In this document: one piece after another, positions 30,248-36,948 of the stretch | Layout: each line of letters begins with the position of its first letter | How positions within the stretch are numbered: the first letter of the stretch is position 1 | NCBI GenBank assembly: GCA_965652395.1 | Contig: CBFGUW010000010.1 | Span: 1-64,000 of the forward strand | Length of the DNA: 64,000 bases | Origin: Saccharospirillum sp965652395 | GTDB taxonomy: Bacteria; Pseudomonadota; Gammaproteobacteria; Pseudomonadales; Natronospirillaceae | Direction: 5' to 3' | Translations under genes and position numbers: made by a program | Notes under the pieces: model-generated | Seen by the model: the letters and a program-made list of their open reading frames with translations, nothing else | The model's database searches: none | Told to the model about the DNA's origin: nothing

Positions 30248-30316
30248 ATGATGCAACAGAACGCCGAGGCTTACAGGCCATACCTGTCTTTCTGGTTACA
30301 CCGAAAGACAGACTAG
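30248..30316 (+). CDS. Possible 22-aa aromatic-rich leader peptide
   Basis: An unusually strong ribosome-binding site (GAGGAGGAAGCG) precedes ATGATG and a 22-codon frame ending TAG at 30314-30316. The peptide contains YRPYLSFW, that is two Tyr, one Phe and one Trp close together. A perfect 9-bp hairpin (30284-30292 with 30303-30311) overlaps those codons. The next gene encodes a prephenate-decarboxylase-like enzyme, so a leader sensing aromatic aminoacyl-tRNA is conceivable. No clear terminator hairpin with a T-run follows in 30317-30442, where I see nothing else. It could equally be a decayed gene. Confidence 0.35.
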   Translation: MMQQNAEAYRPYLSFWLHRKTD

Positions 30317-30442
30317 GGCCAAGTCTCGACGCTGAATTAAAACAATAAAAACAGGGCTTATCCCGGAGCACCCAAGGGTGGCCTGAGTGAGCCGAACCAT
30401 TCTTTGACCACTAACAAAAACAATCAGGGCGAGGAACACACT

Positions 30443-30940
30443 ATGTTAATAGGAACTTTAGGACCCAAAAACACCAACTCAGAACTGGCTTCCTATCACT
30501 ATCTGGAAGCACACCGGATGGACGGAGCGGTAGAGCTTTATGCAACACCGGAACGTTCTATCGAAGCGCTGATCAATAAAGAAGTGGACAAGACGATACT
30601 CTGTATTGTTTATCCCAAACTGAATGATCTGGTCTTCGAGAATCTGGCTGACATTGAAATCAAGGATGTGTTTACCTGTGCCACCGATGAAATGGTGATC
30701 GGTCAAGCCCGTGAGGGCGACCGGGCCTGTTGTCATCCCGCACCGGTAAACCTGATTCAATCTGAGTATGACAATATTTCCTATGTGTCCAGCAACTCCG
30801 AGGCAGCCCGGCTCTGCGTGGCCGGTGACTATGATGTCTGTGTCACTACACGGCGTGCCGCCGAGGAGCACGGATTGCGGATTAAACGGAATTTCGGGAA
30901 GGTAAGCATGGGTTGGGCGGTTTTCGAGAGGAAGCACTGA
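30443..30940 (+). CDS. BacA/AerD-like prephenate decarboxylase family protein
   Basis: The 165-aa protein starts at ATG 30443, which has GGCGAGGAA about 7 nt upstream; a TTG further up is less likely. It opens with LGPKNTNSELA, like the LGPEGTxSE start of prephenate dehydratase-fold proteins. It continues with CCHPAPVNLIQ, a SNSEAARLCVAGDYDVCVTT stretch and FGKVSMGWAVF. From memory these match bacilysin BacA (HPSPINLI, IPMSWSLF) better than true prephenate dehydratases, which are longer and carry an ACT domain. BacA and AerD decarboxylate prephenate without aromatizing it, toward anticapsin or Choi units. The later enzymes BacB, BacG and BacF are not in the window, so the end product is unclear. 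It sits 1 nt upstream of the next gene. Confidence 0.75.
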   Translation: MLIGTLGPKNTNSELASYHYLEAHRMDGAVELYATPERSIEALINKEVDKTILCIVYPKLNDLVFENLADIEIKDVFTCATDEMVIGQAREGDRACCHPAPVNLIQSEYDNISYVSSNSEAARLCVAGDYDVCVTTRRAAEEHGLRIKRNFGKVSMGWAVFERKH

Positions 30941-30941
30941 T

Positions 30942-31613
30942 ATGAACATAGCGGATACGATCGAAGCAGTAAGCACTTCCAATCTGTCAGATGCCCTGGA
31001 TCACCTGGGCATCCCCTGCCGGTGGCTGAGCGAGGAGTTGATGCCCGTGAAGCACAGCCGGTTTTGGGGCTATGCCGACACGGTAATGTGGGGCCCTTCC
31101 CGAAAGGGGGGCGATATCCGCAGTCAGCGAAAATCGACCTGGGATGAAGTAGGGGCCTTTGTTAAGGACATTAAAAAGGAAGGTGGCCCCTATGTTTATG
31201 TGGCCGGCGCACTAACAATTTCACGTAAGTACGTGCTGGCAGGAGGCATGAGCATGACGTACGTGGATCGCAGTGGCTACGCCGGCTGCGTTCTTAACGG
31301 TTCGGTACGGGATTATGAGGAGCTTGAAGTGCTGTCGATGCCTATCTGGCACTCCAATTACGGAGTAATGGATTCGCAAGGCTGCATGGTGGTTGAATCC
31401 CGGGGCGAGGGCTGCATGGTAGGCGGCCACTGGGTAAATCAGGGCGATTTGATTGTCGGTGATCGCAATGGCGTGATTGCGCTGCCTGCGTCCCATATCG
31501 AGGAAGTGCTAGCGCGCGCTCTGGAGGTCAACCGGACGGAGGAACGCATATTGGAAAGAGTGAGAGCAGGGGAGGATCTCTATGAAATGGTCTCCCAGGG
31601 TGGTCACATATAA
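30942..31613 (+). CDS. RraA-family / HMG-aldolase-like protein
   Basis: This 223-aa protein belongs to the RraA fold family, which includes 4-hydroxy-4-methyl-2-oxoglutarate aldolases, oxaloacetate decarboxylases and the RNase E regulator RraA. It shows GGMSMTYVDRSGYAGCVLNGSVRD, split here as GGMSMTYVDR and GCVLNGSVRD, where the RD pair binds metal in the aldolases. It also has GDLIVGDRNGVIALP near the C-terminus. Placement 1 nt after the prephenate decarboxylase-like gene, at the end of the rightward unit, suggests a metabolic rather than an RNase role. It may cleave or decarboxylate an oxo-acid precursor. The N-terminal part has an insertion-like stretch (WGPSRKGGDIRSQRK) not typical of RraA as I know it. 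The substrate is unknown. Confidence 0.8.
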   Translation: MNIADTIEAVSTSNLSDALDHLGIPCRWLSEELMPVKHSRFWGYADTVMWGPSRKGGDIRSQRKSTWDEVGAFVKDIKKEGGPYVYVAGALTISRKYVLAGGMSMTYVDRSGYAGCVLNGSVRDYEELEVLSMPIWHSNYGVMDSQGCMVVESRGEGCMVGGHWVNQGDLIVGDRNGVIALPASHIEEVLARALEVNRTEERILERVRAGEDLYEMVSQGGHI

Positions 31614-31614
31614 C

Positions 31615-32295
31615 TCACTTCTCGAATGTAAGAACGATAACATCCCGATAGGCGAAGCCCGGTAGCCGGGGTGTTATCGGACTGACATAGTGCATCATTT
31701 CACGATCATTGATCAGCAGGGATTCCCCCGGTGCCATCACCCGGTTAAAAAGGATTTCCTCTCTGTTGTCTTTCTGGCACAGCAATGAAACGCCTCCGCT
31801 CACGTTGGACTGGTTGATGCAAATGATCATAACCACGTCGAATCCGTCCTGATGAAAGCCTTCAGGTGTGGGTAACCCATTATGGAGGTTGTCTGCACAT
31901 ATCCTGATTTGATGGCACCCCATTCTGAATATGCTTGTTCCCATTGCCTGAGTAATTTCGGGGTATAAAAGTACTGTTTCCGAGAAGCGTCGGGTAACCT
32001 CGGGCAGTGCGGCAAAAGTTCTGATTTTCCCCCCCGCGTAGGCGTTTATTGTCTCGCTCTGGTAAAAGGTCGCACTTGAATCCCAGGTGACACCGTTATT
32101 CTCAATGCTGGCGGAGCCATAAGCGCGAAATCGATAGCACCAGTCTTCCTTGAGGTAGCGGTCCTCCTCCAGATTGTTGAAACTGCTAAGGAACTCAGGA
32201 TGGACCGGGCTCTGGCAGTCGAATACCTGATAATACATCTTACTTTTACCGATAGCGGAGCTTATTTCACGAGAGGCTTTTTGTTGTTGAGTCAT
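31615..32295 (-). CDS. IDO-type Fe(II)/2OG free-amino-acid hydroxylase
   Basis: The 226-aa protein has PEGFHQDGFD (His148, Asp150) and MMHYVSPI (His202), with Arg217 following. The ligand spacing matches L-isoleucine 4-hydroxylase IDO of Bacillus thuringiensis (His159, Asp161, His212, from memory). That family hydroxylates free aliphatic L-amino acids such as Ile, Leu and Met. It is the last gene of the leftward operon, 39 nt after the thioesterase gene, with GAGGAG before its ATG. An Ile-like and a Leu module exist in the synthetases, so it may supply 4-hydroxy-Ile or a hydroxy-Leu. It ends 1 nt from the convergent RraA-like gene, and no terminator is visible between them. Confidence 0.8.
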   Translation of the reverse strand: MTQQQKASREISSAIGKSKMYYQVFDCQSPVHPEFLSSFNNLEEDRYLKEDWCYRFRAYGSASIENNGVTWDSSATFYQSETINAYAGGKIRTFAALPEVTRRFSETVLLYPEITQAMGTSIFRMGCHQIRICADNLHNGLPTPEGFHQDGFDVVMIICINQSNVSGGVSLLCQKDNREEILFNRVMAPGESLLINDREMMHYVSPITPRLPGFAYRDVIVLTFEK

Positions 32296-32334
32296 ACCGC
32301 TTTCTCCTCATTTTTGTTATTTGCTTGCCTCGTA

Positions 32335-33069
32335 CTACCCTGTGCAGGTCGTGCCAGGCAAGGAAAATGCATGAACTTCCAGTGCTTGATTGATGACGTC
32401 CATTATCTCTGCGTGCTTTTCATTGATAAAAAAGTGGTCCCCAGGGAAGCTCTGAAAGTGACAGCTGCCATCAGTCATATCACGCCATTTGTCTATTATG
32501 TCGTGTAAGCCCTCTTCTTCTCCGTATAGCAGGCTGATGTCGCAGCTCAGCCGCATGGGCTTCGCTTTGTATCGATAATTTTCAATCACTTTGAAGTCGT
32601 TGCGCAGTATGGGAAGGAAAAGGTCCATGAGTTCGGGTTGGTCAAAGAAAGAGTTGGGTGTCCCCCCAAGATCGTTCACGGCTTCAAGAAACTGCTTGTC
32701 CGGCAGTGAATGGATAGGGTCATCATCCACTCTCAGGTGAGGTGGCTCACAACCGGAAAAAAACAGGTGGCATGGATGGGTGTTGAGCAGGGCAACCAGT
32801 TTATATGCTAATTCGAATGCCAATATTCCCCCCATGCTATGGCCAAATAGTGCAATGGGTGATCCGTCCAGGTGGGGCTGTATTTGTGTCAGTATATCGT
32901 TGACGGCATCATCGAGTGTTGGGCTGAATGCTTCATTGAACCGGCGCCCCCGACCCGGTAGTTCAATACTGACCAGATTAATATGGGCTCCGGCGCTGGC
33001 TGCCCAGTCTCGATAAATAGAGGCAGAGCCCCCAGCGTATGGCAGACAGAATAGAGTTACTTGACGCAT
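32335..33069 (-). CDS. Type II thioesterase (GrsT-like)
   Basis: This 244-aa alpha/beta hydrolase has the nucleophile motif GHSMGG (Ser78) and a C-terminal GDHFF supplying the catalytic His. Its N-terminus (LFCLPYAGGSASIYRDW) is typical of external thioesterases that clear mis-primed carrier proteins in NRPS and PKS systems. As the NRPS releases by a reductase, this is a proofreading rather than a chain-releasing enzyme. Its start overlaps the exporter gene by 13 nt, with GAGGAGGG just before the ATG. The operon therefore probably couples their expression. Confidence 0.95.
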   Translation of the reverse strand: MRQVTLFCLPYAGGSASIYRDWAASAGAHINLVSIELPGRGRRFNEAFSPTLDDAVNDILTQIQPHLDGSPIALFGHSMGGILAFELAYKLVALLNTHPCHLFFSGCEPPHLRVDDDPIHSLPDKQFLEAVNDLGGTPNSFFDQPELMDLFLPILRNDFKVIENYRYKAKPMRLSCDISLLYGEEEGLHDIIDKWRDMTDGSCHFQSFPGDHFFINEKHAEIMDVINQALEVHAFSLPGTTCTG

Positions 33070-35045
33070 GTTCCCTCCTCCTCACTACGGATGTCTTTGT
33101 TCTCATTGGCAGTTATTCTCTTGACGGAACCGCTCTCAAGACTGATCACCACGTCGGCCGTGTTGAAATATTGGTCGTCATGAGTAATTGCTATGACACA
33201 CTTACCTTGAGCGCGAAGGTCAGGTAGCAGTTTGGTATAAAAGAAACGCCGGAACTGCGGGTCCTGGTCGGCCGCCCATTCATCGAAAAGCAATATGGGT
33301 GAGTCCTCCAGGTAAGTGATGAACAGTGCCAGGCGTTTTCGTTGGCCGGTTGAAAGTTGCGTCGTGTTGAAAGCGCCCTCCTGTACGTTGACTTTTCCGG
33401 TGAGCTTGAGTTTTTCGAGGTAGTGCTGCTCCAGAGGGGCAATGTGATCAGAAGTCAGGCCATAAAGGGTGTCGAATAGATGGAAGTCGCTGAATACCGT
33501 TGAGAAGTGTTCTCCCAGGCTGGTGCGACTCAAGGTTGTGCCGTTCAACATTAGGGTGCCGCTGTCTGGTACGTAAAGACCAGTGATTAGCTTTGCCAGT
33601 GTTGACTTGCCGCTCCCGTTGCCACCGGTCACGAAGGTGATCTCTCCGGAGCGGAAGGCGCAGCTGATTGGACCCAGTTGGAACGTATTTCCCGGTTGGC
33701 GGTAGTGGTAAACGATGTCCTTAAGCTCCAGATAAACGCTCTTATCCCTCGGGGTAACCTCGCTTGGTTCAAAATCGGTTTGCTCAAGGTTATCGATGTC
33801 TTTGATGCTTTGATTGATGCGATCCCAACTCACTTTTATTTTCAATACCTCCGGGATGCCAGTGGCGAGGATGGTTATCTGCGCCATCATGAAAATGAAA
33901 ATGAGTAGGTAAGCGGATATGTCCGTTAGACTGATCGAGTTGAACACTACTGGAAATGCGAAAAGAACAATGCCGATGGTCGTGTAAAACATGACTTCGA
34001 CCAAAATACGGACATTCACAATGGCAAGGTTTCCCTTAATCTGGGTGTCGACATACTGTTGCGTGACGGAAACCATGTCCTGTTGAAAGTGGTTCCGGCG
34101 CGACTGTTTCAGCTTGAGCTCTTTAAGACCGCTGATCAGGTCCGCAATGTACTTGAAAAACCGCCCCTGCATGGTCCGGTTTTGTTCCCAATACAAGGTG
34201 ACCCTGAGAAAGATCAAAACGGTGGGAATAGTAGCGATAAAAATGACACCCAGGATGGCTGCAAGGGCGGTGAAATTCAACACAGCCAGGTATAGGAAAC
34301 AACCGATGGTAGTCATGGCACTGGTTAATATGGAGACAAAGCTGGTGGCGAAGTCGCTGATGGTCTCGGTATCGTTGTTCAGGCAGGCTTCAATGTTGCC
34401 TTTTTCCATGTTCTCTATTCGGTGGTAGTCCGAGCTCAATACCTTATCGATGAATTCGACCCGTTTCTGGTAGACGATCTGGTTGGTGATGCCCACCAGG
34501 CGCGATTGCACGACCTTGACACCTCCGGTGGCGAGGCTGACCGCGCCGATAAAATAGGGTATCCAGTTGCTGAGCTTGTCGAGGTCCATCGTGGCCTGAT
34601 GGATGACCATAATGATGGTGGAGCCCGCCAGTCCACTGATAATGCTCAGTGAGGTGATGGTGACCAGGGAATAGTGATGACGGTTATGAAACGACAGACT
34701 GAGGCTGAAATAGCCGATCAGCAACAAGCCGTTTGCATACCATAGCCAGGCCGCAATAGGCAGTGTGTCGGAGGTGGCCGCTTTCAAGTCGGACCATCCG
34801 AGCCCGGGTTCGATCAACTCCGGAAATCGATAGAAGCAAAGGCTGTATAATCCAACAAAGTAGGTGATGAACAACAGCCAGCCGGGGTGTCGAAGGTCCA
34901 GGCCGACGAAGTGACGATCATGTTTGACGATGGAGCGGAGCAACTGCAGGTAAAGTCCTCCCAGCACCACCAAAAACAATGCACCTAAATACACCAGGCC
35001 ATCGGCGGGAATAAGTGACTCCATGGTTGCGTTTTGCACGATCAT
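33057..35045 (-). CDS. Cyclic-peptide-type ABC exporter, fused membrane and ATPase domains (SyrD/PvdE-like)
   Basis: The 662 residues start with several membrane helices, six or more before residue 430. An ATPase domain follows with Walker A GGNGSGKST, signature LSTGQRKRLAL, Walker B ILLFDEWAADQDP and switch THDD. The DEWAADQDP form is the hallmark of the SyrD/PvdE siderophore and lipopeptide exporters as I know them. It would move the finished peptide or a precursor across the inner membrane. The first about 130 residues carry extra helices before the usual exporter core. It follows kamB by 22 nt and overlaps the thioesterase gene, placing export, editing and precursor supply in one transcript. 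Confidence 0.95.
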   Translation of the reverse strand: MIVQNATMESLIPADGLVYLGALFLVVLGGLYLQLLRSIVKHDRHFVGLDLRHPGWLLFITYFVGLYSLCFYRFPELIEPGLGWSDLKAATSDTLPIAAWLWYANGLLLIGYFSLSLSFHNRHHYSLVTITSLSIISGLAGSTIIMVIHQATMDLDKLSNWIPYFIGAVSLATGGVKVVQSRLVGITNQIVYQKRVEFIDKVLSSDYHRIENMEKGNIEACLNNDTETISDFATSFVSILTSAMTTIGCFLYLAVLNFTALAAILGVIFIATIPTVLIFLRVTLYWEQNRTMQGRFFKYIADLISGLKELKLKQSRRNHFQQDMVSVTQQYVDTQIKGNLAIVNVRILVEVMFYTTIGIVLFAFPVVFNSISLTDISAYLLIFIFMMAQITILATGIPEVLKIKVSWDRINQSIKDIDNLEQTDFEPSEVTPRDKSVYLELKDIVYHYRQPGNTFQLGPISCAFRSGEITFVTGGNGSGKSTLAKLITGLYVPDSGTLMLNGTTLSRTSLGEHFSTVFSDFHLFDTLYGLTSDHIAPLEQHYLEKLKLTGKVNVQEGAFNTTQLSTGQRKRLALFITYLEDSPILLFDEWAADQDPQFRRFFYTKLLPDLRAQGKCVIAITHDDQYFNTADVVISLESGSVKRITANENKDIRSEEEGTCVK

Positions 35046-35067
35046 GAGGATACTCCACGAGTCGAAA

Positions 35068-36144
35068 TCAGGGGTTGGGCACCGCTTTGGGTGCGAGTGT
35101 GGGTGTTCCCTGTTGTGTCTTTGGTTGGTTCAAGACGTTGAAGACAACGATACCCGGCAAGGCCGTTGACAGCTTCTTCTCGAACTCATCAGAGTTGAAT
35201 CGGTGTCCTCCCGGACAAACCGGATTAAGCGTGATGGCTTTAAGTTCGATGCTGTGCAAAGCCCTAAATTCCAGGCCCCGTTTGCGGTACCATGCCAGGC
35301 TGTTGTCACCGAGGAAGAGGTGGCTGCCATGTGGGACGACACAGGTGAGCGGGCGGGGTCGCCGAACGGCAAGCAGCTGCTTTACTGAACTTTCCGCCAA
35401 GGCACCCTGTACAACCAGGTAACTCAGATCAGGGTGGTGGTGCAGGAGATTGCCCAGTGCGCCATTCTCGTTCATAAGGCTGCCACCGGTAGTCAGTCTG
35501 ATCAGGTCACCACCTGCGGTCAGCGCGAAGTCGCGTTGCTGAGTACGGGCCAGTTGTAGAACTTGAGTATTGTCTACCGGCTCCAGGCACAGCTTTTCAA
35601 CCCAGTCGCGGGTTTCTCGCACCACCTCATCCATGTCGTGGTTCAGAATAGCTCCTGTGGCCAGCACCACGCCGTCGGCTATGAAAGGCGAGGTTGCGGC
35701 CTTGCGGTTTATCGCGCCATCGATAAATACGCGGTCAGCACCCATTTCCAGCATGGTATCGCTGACCTGACATATTTCAGCGGCGGAGCTGGGGCCGGAG
35801 ATTTCAACATCGCAGCTTTTGGTCATCCGTGCGATCACGATTCGCCCGAGCGGAGTGCGGTGCGATGTTTGATGCAGCACGCGAAACGAGCCCGGCGTAC
35901 GGTCGAGCAGGGCGATTGAGTTGGCCACCAGTGTGCCCACTGGTAAATGAATGCGCGGTTTCTCGATGTCCTGATTGATGGCGTCGAAACGTTCCCCATC
36001 CCGACCGATGGAGGTGATGCCCAGAGCCTCCGAGCGGTAGGCGGCGGCTTTGATCAGGGCATTCAGCGTAACTGTCTTTCCCGTGTTTTTGGCCAGCCCT
36101 GCGATCATCAATTTTTTCACCGAAGTGATTGAGTCGTAAATCAA
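35068..36144 (-). CDS. kamB: Lysine 5,6-aminomutase reactivase subunit KamB-like
   Basis: The 358-aa protein has a glycine-rich nucleotide loop near its start (GLAKNTGKT, residues 16-24), a slight variant of a Walker A. It then has GITSIGRDGERFD, an EISGPSSAAEI stretch, and VFIDGAINRKAATSPFIADG. From memory this is the order found in KamB of lysine-fermenting clostridia and fusobacteria (GMAKNAGKT, STGRDGE, IIDGALDRKAVASP). KamB acts there with the MutS-like ATPase KamC to replace inactivated cobalamin in KamDE. No KamC is present in the window. The listed start is TTG at 36144. GTG at 36120 or ATG at 36108 are alternatives, but the ATG would leave only three residues before the loop. Confidence 0.8.
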   Translation of the reverse strand: MIYDSITSVKKLMIAGLAKNTGKTVTLNALIKAAAYRSEALGITSIGRDGERFDAINQDIEKPRIHLPVGTLVANSIALLDRTPGSFRVLHQTSHRTPLGRIVIARMTKSCDVEISGPSSAAEICQVSDTMLEMGADRVFIDGAINRKAATSPFIADGVVLATGAILNHDMDEVVRETRDWVEKLCLEPVDNTQVLQLARTQQRDFALTAGGDLIRLTTGGSLMNENGALGNLLHHHPDLSYLVVQGALAESSVKQLLAVRRPRPLTCVVPHGSHLFLGDNSLAWYRKRGLEFRALHSIELKAITLNPVCPGGHRFNSDEFEKKLSTALPGIVVFNVLNQPKTQQGTPTLAPKAVPNP

Positions 36145-36174
36145 AAGGATTTTGCTCCGCGTTTTTTCAGCCAG

Positions 36175-36948
36175 TCAGGAGGCGGTTTCGAAAACGCGCT
36201 GAGCCACTTGACGGTGGGTCAGCTCACGCACGATGAAAGTGGCCAGATGATTCGGGTAACACCCCTTGGAAAAGCCCGCATCGAAGCCGAGTTCTTTGGC
36301 CAGCTCGTTGGAAACACGGGGGCCGCCGCACACCAGTAATATATCCTGACGCAGCCCCTCGGCTTCCAGCATGTCGACCAACTGAGTCAGGTTGTGGATA
36401 TGAAGCTTTTGTTGAGTGACGGTTTGGGAAACCAGAATGACATCCGCATTCACTTCCATAGCTTTGGCAATCAGGACGCTGTTGGGCACCTGACTGCCAA
36501 GGTTGTAGGTGATGAAACCCTGATAGGCTTCGAGGCCGTTCTCACCGTCGAAGCCTTTCAGGTTCAGCATGGCATCGATACCCACGCTGTGGGTATCCGT
36601 ACCGGTACTGGCACCAACCACCACCAATGGCCGCGAAAACTTTTGTCGAATTGCCTCTTCGATTTCGGGCTTTTCCATGTATGCCACGTCGTAGCTGTGT
36701 TCTTTCAATTGATCGAAATTCACGCTGTGAGGGCAGGAGGCGTAGACCACAAAATAAGTGAAGCCTTTGGTGAGTTCCTCGCTGTGAACCACCTCGGGGT
36801 TCTGCAGCCCCATTTGCTCGGCCAGCGATTCGGCCGCTTTTTTGGCGGCGGGCGAGTGCGGTACAGGCAGTGTGAAATTGAGGTTGATAAGGCCGTCGTT
36901 GAGCCTGTCCGCATAGGGTCTGACCTGAGCCAGGTTGACATCAATCAT
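36175..36948 (-). CDS. kamE: Lysine 5,6-aminomutase beta subunit
   Basis: This 257-aa protein is the cobalamin- and PLP-binding subunit. DTHSVG (His120 from the ATG at 36948) is the base-off B12 motif DxHxxG. NLKGFDG gives Lys131, 11 residues on, the same spacing as His133 and Lys144 in the clostridial beta subunit, where Lys144 binds PLP. NLGSQVPNS, LVSQTVTQ and LLVCGGPR are also conserved. With KamD it moves the terminal amino group of D-lysine (or L-beta-lysine) from C6 to C5 by an adenosylcobalamin radical, giving 2,5- (or 3,5-) diaminohexanoate. The ATG has AAAGGTG 6 nt upstream; a GTG at 36957 is less likely. It overlaps kamD by 8 nt. Confidence 0.93.
   Translation of the reverse strand: MIDVNLAQVRPYADRLNDGLINLNFTLPVPHSPAAKKAAESLAEQMGLQNPEVVHSEELTKGFTYFVVYASCPHSVNFDQLKEHSYDVAYMEKPEIEEAIRQKFSRPLVVVGASTGTDTHSVGIDAMLNLKGFDGENGLEAYQGFITYNLGSQVPNSVLIAKAMEVNADVILVSQTVTQQKLHIHNLTQLVDMLEAEGLRQDILLVCGGPRVSNELAKELGFDAGFSKGCYPNHLATFIVRELTHRQVAQRVFETAS

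Noticed and set aside
30192..30251. Small frame of 19 codons directly after the TauD-like gene
   Set aside because: No ribosome-binding site and no similarity to MbtH or any known small NRPS partner.
30443..30940. Ordinary prephenate dehydratase
   Set aside because: Too short, no ACT domain, and the C-terminal motifs fit BacA/AerD better.
31611..31617. Terminator between the convergent RraA-like and IDO-like genes
   Set aside because: Only one base separates the stops and no hairpin with a T-run is seen nearby.
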